Source: Coprococcus_A sp051877705 (GTDB lineage: Bacteria; Bacillota; Clostridia; Lachnospirales; Lachnospiraceae). Taken from it: a stretch of DNA of 36,507 bases. The stretch spans positions 1 through 36,507 of the forward strand of contig JBJEJD010000175.1 of NCBI GenBank assembly GCA_051877705.1, written 5' to 3'. Both the position numbers and the translations under genes were made by a program. Positions 1-8,589 of this stretch are shown here, piece by piece (the stretch's first letter is position 1; the number at the start of each line of letters is the position of its first letter). The notes under the pieces are model-generated. The model saw only the letters and a program-made list of their open reading frames with translations, was not told the origin of the DNA and ran no database searches.

Positions 1-13
1 TTCTCAACTTCTC

Positions 14-1882
14 TTATACACCAGTATACGTGATTTGTTCATCTTTTTCAAGGGACAAGGGACGGTTCTCTGTCCCATTCTCTGTCTCCATACCGCTGTG
101 GTACAATTTCTCATACACACCCTTTTTCGCCAGCAGTTCTTCATGGGTCCCCTGCTCCACAATATCCCCATCGTCAATGACCAGGATCATGTCTGCATTT
201 CTCACCGTTGACAGCCGATGAGCAATAACAAAGGAGGTTCTGTTAGACATGATCGTATTCATGGCCTCCTGCAGCATTTTCTCAATACGGGTATCCACAG
301 AAGATGTGGCCTCATCCAGAATAATGATGCGGGGATCCTTCAGTATGGCTCTGGCAATGGTCAGCAGCTGCTTCTCCCCCTGAGAAATATTGCTGCTCTC
401 CTCGTTGATCTCAAAATCATAACCGCCTGTCAATGTTTTAATAAAATGATGGACATTGGCCATTTTTGACGCGTGAATAACCTCATCCTTTCTGGCATCC
501 AGCTTGCCGTAGTGGATATTATCATAAATACTGCCTTTAAACAGCCACGTATCCTGCAGTACCAGTGAAAACAGCTGACGCAGCTCCTCGCGGTTCATAT
601 CTCTGATATCAATGCCGTCTATTTTGATGGAACCACCCTTCACATCATAAAATCGCAGCAGCAGATTCATCAGCGTCGTCTTTCCGGCACCTGTGGCGCC
701 CACCAGCGCGACAGTCTGTCCCGGTTCTGCTTCAAAACTGACATCTTTCATCAACAAATGATCATCATAACCAAAGGATACATGCTCAAAAGTCACCCGG
801 CCCCTGATGTTCTCCGGAAGGACAGCCACATGCCCCTCCTGTTCCTCTTCTTCCGCATCCAGCAGCGTAAATATCCTGCCCATGGCGGCAAAAGCCGACT
901 GCACCTGGGCGGACAGCTGGGAAATCTGGGACAGCGGATCATTGATCTGCCAGATATAGCGGATAAACGCCTGCAGGTTACCCAAAGGCATAACGCCGTC
1001 AATGACAAATATACATCCTGTCACAGCCACTGAACCAATGGCCAGGTAAGTAATAAGAGAAATACACGGAGATATCAGCGATGATGCAAACTGTGCCCTG
1101 AAGGAAGCCTTCCGCATTCTTCCGTTCACATCATGGAATTTATCCACAGCCATCTCCTGCTTGTTATACAGGATAATTTCATTGAAACCGCTGTACATCT
1201 CCGTAATAGTTCCATTCAGTTCTCCCAGTGTATTCTGCTGAGTATCAAAAAGCTTCTGGGTCCGGGTCACGAAAAATCTGGTAACAAGCACCGTCAGCGG
1301 TATGATCACCAGTGCCATACAGGCCAGAACCCCATTGATATAAAACATCATGGAGATGACAAAAATAAAGGTCAGCACGGCCCCGATGACACGCTGCAGT
1401 GTCTGCTGAAGGGCATTGCCCAGTGTATCCACGTCATTAGTCACAACACTCAGCACATCACCAAAGGCATGATCATCAAAATAGCGGACCGGCAGTCTCT
1501 GGATCTTCTGCTGCAGGGCATTCCTGATATCATACATGGTCTGCTGCAGCACCCTGGTCAGAAAAACAGCTGTGATCAGCTGCGATACAGTCTTAATAAT
1601 ATAGATGATGATCAGCATTTTCATAATCCCGAAGATCACATCAAAATGAACGTGGGCCCCTGCCTCGCCGGACAGAATGGCTTCGCCATCTTTATAAAGC
1701 TGTGTCGTCATCTGCCCTTCCACAATAGGATTCAGGGCGAAGGTCACATTGGCCACCACGATCATCAGAAGTCCGAGGATCAACCCTGCTCTGTATGGTT
1801 TCAGAAAACGAAGCAGATATTTCATACAGTAACGAACACTCTTTTTTCCTGTCTGTTGATTATTCTTCTTAGCGGACATCAT
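14..1882 (-). CDS. ABC exporter subunit, catalytic half of a heterodimer (permease + ATPase)
   Basis: Half-transporter: an N-terminal six-helix exporter membrane domain (roughly residues 20-320) followed by an ATPase domain. Visible motifs are Walker A GATGAGKTT, Walker B IIILDEATSSVD with the catalytic Glu, and H-loop IAHRLSTV with the His. The signature is ISQGEKQ rather than LSGGQ. Its partner shows the opposite pattern, so the two should form one competent and one degenerate ATP site, as in known heterodimeric exporters (TM287/288, BmrCD type). The chosen ATG follows GAGGAGGAA and overlaps the stop of the partner, implying translational coupling; an in-frame upstream ATG at 1897 lacks a comparable site. 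The last residues (ENGTENRPLSLE) are encoded by a REP-like palindrome. The substrate cannot be read from sequence; a drug, peptide or lipid is possible. Confidence 0.93.
   Translation of the reverse strand: MMSAKKNNQQTGKKSVRYCMKYLLRFLKPYRAGLILGLLMIVVANVTFALNPIVEGQMTTQLYKDGEAILSGEAGAHVHFDVIFGIMKMLIIIYIIKTVSQLITAVFLTRVLQQTMYDIRNALQQKIQRLPVRYFDDHAFGDVLSVVTNDVDTLGNALQQTLQRVIGAVLTFIFVISMMFYINGVLACMALVIIPLTVLVTRFFVTRTQKLFDTQQNTLGELNGTITEMYSGFNEIILYNKQEMAVDKFHDVNGRMRKASFRAQFASSLISPCISLITYLAIGSVAVTGCIFVIDGVMPLGNLQAFIRYIWQINDPLSQISQLSAQVQSAFAAMGRIFTLLDAEEEEQEGHVAVLPENIRGRVTFEHVSFGYDDHLLMKDVSFEAEPGQTVALVGATGAGKTTLMNLLLRFYDVKGGSIKIDGIDIRDMNREELRQLFSLVLQDTWLFKGSIYDNIHYGKLDARKDEVIHASKMANVHHFIKTLTGGYDFEINEESSNISQGEKQLLTIARAILKDPRIIILDEATSSVDTRIEKMLQEAMNTIMSNRTSFVIAHRLSTVRNADMILVIDDGDIVEQGTHEELLAKKGVYEKLYHSGMETENGTENRPLSLEKDEQITYTGV
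51..77. repeat. Solo REP-like palindrome (copy A) inside the ABC coding sequence
   Basis: The sequence has the form GGGACA-AGGGACGGTT-CTCTGTCCC, with complementary GGGACA/TGTCCC ends. It matches one arm of the REPINs at 4673, 8074 and 8444. It lies in frame in the 3' end of the exporter gene and supplies its C-terminal tail. It shares the CTCTGTCCC ending with the copy next to the transposase gene. Confidence 0.8.
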
Positions 1883-3608
1883 GCAGTTCCTCCTCACTCA
1901 GCTGGGAAGCTGCAATCTCATAATAGAGCGGACAATCCCGGAGCAGTTCTTTATGGCAACCCATGCCGGCCACCCGCCCCTCGTCAAGAACGATAATCCT
2001 GTCTGCGTCCATGATCGTCGACACCCTTTGGGCCACGATGATCACAATGGCATCTGTAACCTCCTGTTTCAGTGCTTTCCGCAGTCTGGCATCTGTTTTC
2101 AGATCCAGCGCCGAAAAAGAATCATCGTATATATAGATCTGTGGCTGTCTTACCAGCGCTCTGGCGATGGACAGTCTCTGTTTCTGACCGCCGGACAGGT
2201 TACCTGCACCTTCCACGATCCGCTCCTGAAACTGTCCCGGCTTCTCCATGATAAAATCATAGGCCTGGGCAATTTTCGCCGCACGGATGATCTCCTCCTC
2301 CGAAGCATCCTCCCTGCCGAAACGGATATTTTCCTCAATCGTCCCGCTGAACAGATTGGCCTTCTGCGATACAAAACCTATCCTTTCCCTCAACACCTGT
2401 ATATCCAGCTGCCGCACATCCCTGTCATTGATCAGAATCTTTCCTTCCGTCACATCATAGAATCTCGGAATCAGCTGAATCAACGTACTTTTCCCTGAAC
2501 CGGTGCTTCCGATAATAGCCACCGTCTCCCCCGCACATGCCGTAAAAGAGATATCTTTCAGCACAGGCTCCTCACCGTCAGGGTAACAGAAAGCCACATG
2601 ATCAAAGGTGATTTTTTCTATCTTCGACAACGTCTGCTGCATCCCCGTATCAGCATTCTGTATTCCCGGCGCCATCTCCATCACCGCTTCAATACGTTTC
2701 GCGGAAATATTGGCCCTCGGATACATCATAAACACCATACAGAACAACATGACAGAAAACATGGCATGAAACAGATATTCCATAAAGGCAATGAGCTTGC
2801 CCACCTGAAGAAGCCGCTGATCGATCATGATACTGGCCGCAAAATAGATGGACAGCGCTGCAATATTCATTAACAGGAAGAACAGCGGTTCCATGGAGCT
2901 CATGAGCGTAAAAAGCTTCCTGGACTGATCCGTAAACTCCCGGTTCTGGCGTCCAAAACGCTGCGTTTCCCATCCATGATTGTTGAACGCCCGTATGACT
3001 CTGATACCCGTCAGATTCTCCCTGAAGATCCTGTTCAGCCCGTCCAGCGCCGTCTGTTGTTTTTCACTGACAGGCCCCGAGACCCGTGCCACAAACACAA
3101 CACCCAGAATAATAAAAGGTACTGTGGCAGCAATAATCAGTGACAGCCTGACCGATGACATAATAACCAGCGCAAAGCTGACGGCAATCATAACAGGAGC
3201 CAGCATGGCAGTCCTGAGGATAACATTCAGAAAATTCATAATCTGCAATGCATCATTGCTGGTCCTTGTAATCAAAGAAGATACCCCCATCTGATTCATT
3301 TCCTGGTGCGAAAATGTCTGCACCTTCTCAAACAGATCATTTCGGATATCACAAACAATAGATGTGGATATTCTGGCCCCACAGAATCCCAGCAGTATCG
3401 TTCCCAGAACACCAATCACAGATATGGCAGCGATCAACCCGCCCATCCGCAGCAAATACCCCTTATCCTGCAGCAGTACACCTTCATCCACCATCATGGA
3501 TATAATCGTCGGAATCCCCAGTTCCGTCAGCGCAAATCCAAAAACGGAAATAAAATTCAGCAGCACAAGCAGCTTGTAGCGCTTTAGATAATTTAATATC
3601 AGTTTCAT
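1869..3608 (-). CDS. ABC exporter subunit, degenerate-site half of a heterodimer
   Basis: Half-transporter with an N-terminal exporter membrane domain and a C-terminal ATPase. It has Walker A GSTGSGKST and the canonical signature LSGGQKQR. Walker B ends YIYDDSFSALD, with Asp instead of the catalytic Glu, and the H-loop reads VAQRVST, with Gln instead of His. Those two substitutions mark the non-hydrolytic site of heterodimeric exporters. Its LSGGQ should complete the active site of the downstream subunit. I chose the ATG giving MKLILNYLKRYK, a typical start for the family; an in-frame ATG at 3635 would add nine residues. The two genes overlap and form an operon. The substrate is unknown. Confidence 0.92.
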   Translation of the reverse strand: MKLILNYLKRYKLLVLLNFISVFGFALTELGIPTIISMMVDEGVLLQDKGYLLRMGGLIAAISVIGVLGTILLGFCGARISTSIVCDIRNDLFEKVQTFSHQEMNQMGVSSLITRTSNDALQIMNFLNVILRTAMLAPVMIAVSFALVIMSSVRLSLIIAATVPFIILGVVFVARVSGPVSEKQQTALDGLNRIFRENLTGIRVIRAFNNHGWETQRFGRQNREFTDQSRKLFTLMSSMEPLFFLLMNIAALSIYFAASIMIDQRLLQVGKLIAFMEYLFHAMFSVMLFCMVFMMYPRANISAKRIEAVMEMAPGIQNADTGMQQTLSKIEKITFDHVAFCYPDGEEPVLKDISFTACAGETVAIIGSTGSGKSTLIQLIPRFYDVTEGKILINDRDVRQLDIQVLRERIGFVSQKANLFSGTIEENIRFGREDASEEEIIRAAKIAQAYDFIMEKPGQFQERIVEGAGNLSGGQKQRLSIARALVRQPQIYIYDDSFSALDLKTDARLRKALKQEVTDAIVIIVAQRVSTIMDADRIIVLDEGRVAGMGCHKELLRDCPLYYEIAASQLSEEELHDVR

Positions 3609-3914
3609 AAAAACCCCCACCCCGTTGAATGACAATCTTTATCTAGTATGCGCTGTTTTTATATTTCCGTCAATAGCTAAATGGGACAGAGGGACGGTTC
3701 TGTGTCCCACTATTGCGTTAATCTCTGTGATATGCTATTATATAATTCATTTCTGTAAATAGCAATTCAGGGTTATTTGTAAACCCAATAGAAGTCTATC
3801 CAGTTGTTTCAGACAACCGATCCTAATATTTATCCCAGTCTTTTATTAAACAGGATGTATAACACTTTGTAATTGAGTATGGAGCACAGAATTGTCTGTT
3901 AAGAGGAGGTAACC
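3609..3914. other. Intergenic region between the ABC operon and the RAYT gene
   Basis: This stretch of about 300 bp separates divergent genes. It holds one solo REP-like palindrome (3682-3709) and AT-rich sequence that should carry the promoters of both the ABC operon and the transposase gene. I see no further coding sequence and no clear RNA structure. Confidence 0.6.
3682..3709. repeat. Solo REP-like palindrome (copy B)
   Basis: The element runs TGGGACAGAGGGACGG followed by TTCTGTGTCCCA, with 7-bp complementary ends. It matches one arm of the local REPINs and has the TGTGTCCC ending shared with copies D and E. It lies about 200 bp upstream of the RAYT gene. Confidence 0.85.
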
Positions 3915-4664
3915 GTGCCGAGAAAAGCCAGAGTTGTCAGTAAAACAAACATATATCACGTGATGCTGCGAGGTGTCAACCAGCAGATTATTTTTGAAGA
4001 TGAAGAAGACTTTCGATACTTTATAAGTATATTGTCAATATGCAGGGATATTTGTGGATACACAATTTTTGCGTATTGTTTGATGAACAATCATATTCAT
4101 CTTTTGATGGAAGAAGGAACAGAGCCGTTATCGATAGTTTTTAAAAGAATTTGTGACAGATATGTATATTGGTACAATCATAAGTATGAGCGTATGGGAC
4201 ATCTGTTTCAGGATCGGTTTCGGAGTGAGCCGGTGGAAACGGAGAGATATTTTCTTATTGTGATTCGATATATATTTCAAAATCCTGTAAAGGCAGGGAT
4301 CGTATCTAAAGTGAATCAGTATAGGTGGTCTAATTATCAGGCATATTTGGGAATAAAGGATTTTACAGATACTAAAAAAGTACTGAGATGTTTTGCCGGG
4401 ATAAATGAATTTGAATTCTTTATGAACAGCGATGCCAATGAAGAATGCATGGATATTTCGCCGGTTAAATGTACATTTATTTCCGATGAGAAGGGTAAAG
4501 AAGTGATGTGGAAACTTACCGGATGTACAAATGTGGCAGAGTTTCAGAAATTGGAACGAAATGACAGAAATCTGTGTATACAGAGATTAAAAGGAGCGGG
4601 GTTGTCTGTTCGTCAAATCAGTAGGCTGACCGGGGTATCAAAGTCAGTTGTCGGGAGACTATGA
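3915..4664 (+). CDS. REP-associated tyrosine transposase (RAYT, Y1/HUH superfamily)
   Basis: The 249-residue protein opens with MPRKARV and has the Y1 transposase fold of IS200-related enzymes. The HUH metal-binding motif is H60-I-H62 within NNHIHLL. The conserved block RYIFQNPVKAG lies at about residues 118-128, and the nucleophile is probably Tyr112 or Tyr119. The C-terminus (about 220-249) is a helix-turn-helix (SVRQISRLTGVSKSVVGRL), common in Firmicute members. The start is GTG, five bases after AGGAGG. The family acts on single-stranded hairpin DNA, and RAYTs are known partners of REP/REPIN palindromes. Here a perfect REPIN begins 9 bp after the stop and four more copies lie within about 5 kb. 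There is no sign of IS ends or a TnpB gene, so it looks like a domesticated single-copy RAYT. Confidence 0.9.
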   Translation: MPRKARVVSKTNIYHVMLRGVNQQIIFEDEEDFRYFISILSICRDICGYTIFAYCLMNNHIHLLMEEGTEPLSIVFKRICDRYVYWYNHKYERMGHLFQDRFRSEPVETERYFLIVIRYIFQNPVKAGIVSKVNQYRWSNYQAYLGIKDFTDTKKVLRCFAGINEFEFFMNSDANEECMDISPVKCTFISDEKGKEVMWKLTGCTNVAEFQKLERNDRNLCIQRLKGAGLSVRQISRLTGVSKSVVGRL

Positions 4665-4672
4665 AGGGGAAG

Positions 4673-4738
4673 CGGGACAGGGGGACGGTTCTCTGTCCCA
4701 CAAAACAGGTTGGGACAGAGAACCGTCCCCCTGTCCCG
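4673..4738. repeat. Perfect REPIN (copy C) next to the RAYT gene
   Basis: Two 28-bp arms, 4673-4700 and 4711-4738, are perfect reverse complements separated by 10 bp. Each arm is itself a REP palindrome (GGGACAGGGGGACGGTTCTC, then TGTCCC). The element fills the gap between the convergent RAYT and acyl-CoA-synthetase-like genes, ending 8 bp from the latter's stop, so its transcript hairpin could also limit read-through both ways. Confidence 0.92.
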
Positions 4739-4745
4739 CCTCCCC

Positions 4746-6461
4746 TTATCCCTTCAGCTGGCGTTTCAGCTCAATACGGTTTGTCTTGAAATGGAAGAAC
4801 GGACGTTCTTTAAGCCGGATAATATCGACCGGATATTCATGGGGCTCCAGCACCGCCAGAACAGCCTGCCTGATATCTTCAATCTCATAACCGGGTTTAA
4901 GAACCACATAGAGATAAGGGAGAAAATAACCTTCATGTGCTTCATCCGCTGCTACTACGAAAAATTCATCCTCAATACCTTCAATACCGGCATCGATGAC
5001 TTTATTCTCCATGACAAGGTCGATGAGCCGTCCTCCGCCAAAACGACAGGAATTGCCGCGGGTCAGGACAAACACAACACCATCTTCATTTATGTACCCG
5101 ATATCTCCGGTATGCAGCCATAACTGACCATCCCCATGCATCTGCAGCGTTTTAGAAGTTGCTTCTTCATTATCGTAACTCAGCATATTTCCCGGTCCCG
5201 TCTTACATATCTCACCCAGCTGGTTATAGGAGAGTTCTTCCTGGGTCCCCGGTTTAAATACACTTAATATGGTCATTGGCATCGGAATCCCGATATTGCC
5301 ATTGCCCATCGGATACTCAAAACACGGCAGTGTGCAGTTGGATCCGGCTTCACTCTGTCCATAGCCTGAAGAAAAAACGGCTTTACAGTTATGATCTCTC
5401 AAGAACTTCTGCGCACGGCGGATCTGTCCGTTATTGAAGGCTTCGCATCCGGCGCCTGCCACCAGCAAATGGGACATATCATAATCTTCAGGAATACGGC
5501 TGCTGTGCATGAGGATTTCTATAAACATAGGGATTAGCGGCCAACAATTTGGCCGATAACGCATCATTTCCAGATCGAGATCAAAAACGTCACAGAAGGG
5601 ATCCAGAATCAGCTTTTTATTTGATGACAGCGGTGACAAAATCATAGAAACGACAACGGCCACCAGACATGGCGGCAGGCTTGTCAAAAGCCAGGAAGGA
5701 CGGAAATCACCGGACGAACCATAAAAAGACATCTGATGGATAATTCCGATCATCGAATGCGCAGAATGGATAACCTGCTTGGAAGGGCCGGTAGACCCAC
5801 TGGTATAGGCCCTGAACAGAGGCCGGTTAATATCAATCGGAACAACTGCTTCATCACATTTTTCTCCCATGGCGATGAAATCATCCCATAATACAACTTC
5901 CGGACCTGCGGCAATATCTTCATGATACTGACTGTTGATATAATCCATTATATGCTCCGGCATCTGTGTCCGGTCCGCCAGACGATACGGAGACAAGAGA
6001 ACAATCCGTTCTACACCTGCCTTTATATAAGCATCTTTTTCCACTTTAGACAAGAAATCATGGGCAATGATCACCCTGGCACCTGATTTCTGTACAGCTT
6101 CCACATTCTCGGCAAGGGTATTATCACGACATAATAAAGAAGCACCGATCTCTTCGGCTGCCATCAGCAGAAAAATAAACTCGGGAACCGATCTTAAAAA
6201 TACCGGTATCTGATCTCCACACCGGAACCCAATGGCTCTCAAAGCTTTTGCCGTCAGCTTCACCTGGCCAAAAACAGTTCCCCAGGTAATATCAGTTCCG
6301 TAATAATGTATCGCAACTGTATTCACTCCCGGACAATTCATCTTTAAATAATCCTGTATTGTACATTCAGGGATGCGAAGCTGCTGTACAGCTTCCGGAT
6401 AAAACTTCATCCACGGACGGTCAACACTTGGTCTGCCAGTTAAAACAGCGTTTGTACTCAT
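4746..6461 (-). CDS. AMP-forming acyl-CoA synthetase / adenylate-forming enzyme
   Basis: Member of the ANL superfamily, 571 residues, full length. The phosphate-binding motif is AYTSGSTGPSKQ (about 219-229). Later motifs are SGYGQSEAGS, HTGDIGYINEDGVVF and a hinge region RFGGGRLIDLV. The C-terminal domain ends FFHFKTNRIELKRQLKG, holding the expected catalytic Lys region. Such enzymes activate a carboxylic acid with ATP and usually transfer it to CoA or a carrier protein; the acid cannot be predicted. A good AAGGAG precedes the ATG. The XRE-type gene lies about 105 bp upstream on the same strand and may regulate it. There is no carrier protein or other biosynthetic partner nearby. Confidence 0.88.
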   Translation of the reverse strand: MSTNAVLTGRPSVDRPWMKFYPEAVQQLRIPECTIQDYLKMNCPGVNTVAIHYYGTDITWGTVFGQVKLTAKALRAIGFRCGDQIPVFLRSVPEFIFLLMAAEEIGASLLCRDNTLAENVEAVQKSGARVIIAHDFLSKVEKDAYIKAGVERIVLLSPYRLADRTQMPEHIMDYINSQYHEDIAAGPEVVLWDDFIAMGEKCDEAVVPIDINRPLFRAYTSGSTGPSKQVIHSAHSMIGIIHQMSFYGSSGDFRPSWLLTSLPPCLVAVVVSMILSPLSSNKKLILDPFCDVFDLDLEMMRYRPNCWPLIPMFIEILMHSSRIPEDYDMSHLLVAGAGCEAFNNGQIRRAQKFLRDHNCKAVFSSGYGQSEAGSNCTLPCFEYPMGNGNIGIPMPMTILSVFKPGTQEELSYNQLGEICKTGPGNMLSYDNEEATSKTLQMHGDGQLWLHTGDIGYINEDGVVFVLTRGNSCRFGGGRLIDLVMENKVIDAGIEGIEDEFFVVAADEAHEGYFLPYLYVVLKPGYEIEDIRQAVLAVLEPHEYPVDIIRLKERPFFHFKTNRIELKRQLKG

Positions 6462-6566
6462 ACTTTTTCTCCTTTTTTATTCTGTGTTATTCGGATAACT
6501 TGCAGTCTATCACGACTGAAAGCATATGGCACGAGAGTTAAAAGGATAAAAAGTGACAAAAATGAA

Positions 6567-8057
6567 TCACAAATTTCCGGAATCCGACTTTGACAGAAGC
6601 CAGACCGCCTGCAAAGCATGATTCATCGTATCCTGGATGGTCGCTCTGTCTTCAATCACCACAGCATGCTGATGATTCCAGATTTCGCTGTAAAATTTTT
6701 GAAACATTTCCTTAATGGTAGGCGCATTGAGAATAAGATTATTGTTCTGAGGGTTTTCTGAATCAAGACGCATATAGCTGATACTGTCCGACAGGAACAG
6801 GCATGGCTTGGCACTGTACTGGAAATCTGTAACAAATCTTCCATGCACCATTTTTACAGCCAGATTATTTTTTGTATCCAGCAACGATGACATATATTGA
6901 ATATATCTCAAACGCTGATCTGTTGTAAGCGTGACTGTATGACCATAAAAATCCATTTCCCCGGATACAGAAAATGCTGTAAAGGCCGATTCATAAATCA
7001 TGATCTTTATTCCCGACTCTTCCAGAACTGTTTTGGTCAAACTATGTACCCGTCGGAGCGACTCCTTATCAACTGCCCATTTACCGGACAGACAGACCTG
7101 TTCCAGCACTTCCTCAAACAGATCATCCGAAAGGAAATGTTCCGTCATGCGTCCTATGAGCCATCTCAGATCCGGCGAAAGCATAGACTGAATATAATCA
7201 TATTTCAGCAACATCCCATCCATTGTCGTTTTTCTGAACAGAAGCATTTCCCTGTGGCAAAGCGCACTGGTTCTCTCATACATGATCTCCCTGAATTCTT
7301 CTTCCTCACTGATCGTCACAGATAAGCAACGATTGGAACCTATGAGCATTCCTGAAATACAGTAGGAATCCTTTACCGCAAAAATCAGCTTTCCATATGC
7401 CTGTGGACATTCATAAATGTTGAAATCTATATTCGTATTATCTGAAAGCATATTGATCAGAAAAATAGAATCATAAATATAATCTCTCCTGCCAATCTCC
7501 AGATTCAGCATCAGAGAATAATGGACTTCTGACAATTCACGATTCAGCGGCATATGCTGATTGCTCATCTGTGTCACAAGAAACCGGTATTCCCGTTCCA
7601 TGGACAGAATATCCATCGCAGCCACAACATTCAGAGAATTGATATTCCTCAGTGCAGGATGATGCATTTTGGCTGCGAATTGTGGGAGAGTAAGAGATGC
7701 AAAGTGCAGGGTTTTTGGTGCGATATCCGTACCGATAGATTTTGTCAATCCTTTTACATAATTATATTCTGCTTCCAGATGGTCATAGATCGCCCGTTCC
7801 AGATCCTCCACGTCAAAAACCTGATAATCCTGACACAATTTTTCTCTGGCAGTATCCGATAATGCATCAACAATACATCGGCTGATTCCACGAAGAACTT
7901 TTTCCGAACTTTTCTCCGCCGGAAGCACCTTTCCACTGACCCATTTGCTGATATAAGACACATCATACTGAAGCTCCATTGCAAGTGTGTAATTTTTAAG
8001 ATCAGCCGCAAGCATCAGCCGTTCAAGCAAATAGCTGAATCTGTTTTTTTCTTCCAT
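6567..8057 (-). CDS. Large protein with N-terminal XRE-type helix-turn-helix, function unknown
   Basis: A 496-residue protein. Residues about 8-55 resemble a Cro/CI-type DNA-binding domain (YTLAMELQYDVSYISKWVSG). The remaining roughly 440 residues match no family I recognise and have no signal peptide, membrane helix or obvious catalytic motif. The length suggests a large ligand-sensing or oligomerisation region. It is co-oriented with and just upstream of the acyl-CoA-synthetase-like gene, so regulation of that gene is a reasonable inference. Its ribosome binding site (GAGGG) begins only a few bases from a REPIN, so its original upstream region has been replaced or interrupted. Confidence 0.75.
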   Translation of the reverse strand: MEEKNRFSYLLERLMLAADLKNYTLAMELQYDVSYISKWVSGKVLPAEKSSEKVLRGISRCIVDALSDTAREKLCQDYQVFDVEDLERAIYDHLEAEYNYVKGLTKSIGTDIAPKTLHFASLTLPQFAAKMHHPALRNINSLNVVAAMDILSMEREYRFLVTQMSNQHMPLNRELSEVHYSLMLNLEIGRRDYIYDSIFLINMLSDNTNIDFNIYECPQAYGKLIFAVKDSYCISGMLIGSNRCLSVTISEEEEFREIMYERTSALCHREMLLFRKTTMDGMLLKYDYIQSMLSPDLRWLIGRMTEHFLSDDLFEEVLEQVCLSGKWAVDKESLRRVHSLTKTVLEESGIKIMIYESAFTAFSVSGEMDFYGHTVTLTTDQRLRYIQYMSSLLDTKNNLAVKMVHGRFVTDFQYSAKPCLFLSDSISYMRLDSENPQNNNLILNAPTIKEMFQKFYSEIWNHQHAVVIEDRATIQDTMNHALQAVWLLSKSDSGNL

Positions 8058-8067
8058 ATTTTATCCC

Positions 8068-8298
8068 TCATACGGGACAAGGGACGGTTCTGTGTCCCAC
8101 ATGGCAAACCGGGACACAGAACCGTCCCCTGTCCCTTCCGACATTCGGCGCATAATTCAGCCGCTTTACTACCTCCAATATCCTTTTTCTCGTTTCTTCA
8201 TTCACATCTGCGTATCCATTCAATGCCCTGGACACGGTTGTGATCGAGACGCCCGCTTCTCTGGCAACATCTCTGATCCCGACTTTCTTTTCTTTCAT
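8068..8298 (-). pseudogene. LacI-family regulator truncated to its DNA-binding domain by a REPIN
   Basis: Residues 1-54 are a textbook LacI headpiece: IRDVAREAGVSITTVSRALN followed by TRKRILEVVKRLNYAPN. Immediately after NYAPNVG the frame enters the REPIN at 8074-8135 and ends in RDRGRFCVPVCHVGHRTVP. The sugar-binding/dimerisation domain of about 270 residues is missing, and no downstream fragment is visible. It is probably a pseudogene, although a free headpiece could still be made. A palindromic LacI-type operator lies upstream (8343-8352), as does a TATAAT on this strand at 8314-8319. Confidence 0.85.
8074..8135. repeat. REPIN (copy D) truncating the LacI-family gene
   Basis: Two 25-bp arms (8074-8098 and 8111-8135) are complementary with one mismatch, separated by 12 bp containing TGGCAAACC. 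The same spacer sequence occurs in copy E, so D and E are close copies. It lies between the LacI headpiece and the start of the 496-residue XRE-type gene. Confidence 0.9.
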
Positions 8299-8342
8299 AT
8301 AACCTGACCATCCATTATATCCGTATACTTCAACGCTCTACT

Positions 8343-8352
8343 AAAACGTTTT
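8343..8352. promoter_or_regulatory. Palindromic LacI-type operator candidate
   Basis: AAAACGTTTT is a perfect palindrome with a central CG, the core typical of LacI/GalR-family operators. It lies about 45 bp upstream of the truncated LacI-family start, near a TATAAT on the minus strand. It may be an old autoregulatory site; a CcpA-like site is an alternative. Confidence 0.45.
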
Positions 8353-8443
8353 TGATCTATTCCATTATAAATCAATCTCTGAAAATTGTACATATTTAAA
8401 AATAACGATATTCCGGCCACAAAATTTGACAAAACTGCTGTGC

Positions 8444-8502
8444 GGGACAGGGGACGGTTCTGTGTCCCTGGCAAACCGGGACACAGAACCGTCCCCTGTC
8501 CC
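8444..8502. repeat. Perfect REPIN (copy E) upstream of the MATE gene
   Basis: Two 25-bp arms (8444-8468 and 8478-8502) are perfect reverse complements separated by TGGCAAACC. A 12-bp direct repeat AAATTTGACAAA lies on either side (8422-8433 and 8514-8525). The right-hand repeat contains the -35 box of the MATE promoter. Confidence 0.9.
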
Positions 8503-8517
8503 TTCGATGCCATAAAT

Positions 8518-8547
8518 TTGACAAACCGACAGTACATATACTATAAT
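8518..8547 (+). promoter_or_regulatory. Sigma-A-type promoter for the MATE/TetR operon
   Basis: TTGACA at 8518-8523 and TATAAT at 8542-8547 are separated by 18 bp, giving a predicted transcript start near 8554 and a 5' leader of about 35 nt. The promoter lies 15 bp after the REPIN. Confidence 0.75.
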
Positions 8548-8589
8548 CTCAGCATATGCACTTCTAAAACCAATACACGGAGAATACCC

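Noticed and set aside
1133..1996. Long antisense frame of 287 codons opposite the ABC genes
   Set aside because: It is rich in His, Gln and Cys with no family resemblance and lies wholly opposite two well-supported genes.
3915..4664. Active IS200-type insertion sequence
   Set aside because: No IS200/IS605 ends or TnpB gene were seen, and the flanking REPINs fit a RAYT better.
4648..5123. Frames covering the REPIN and the end of the acyl-CoA-synthetase-like gene
   Set aside because: They consist of palindrome translation and antisense sequence.
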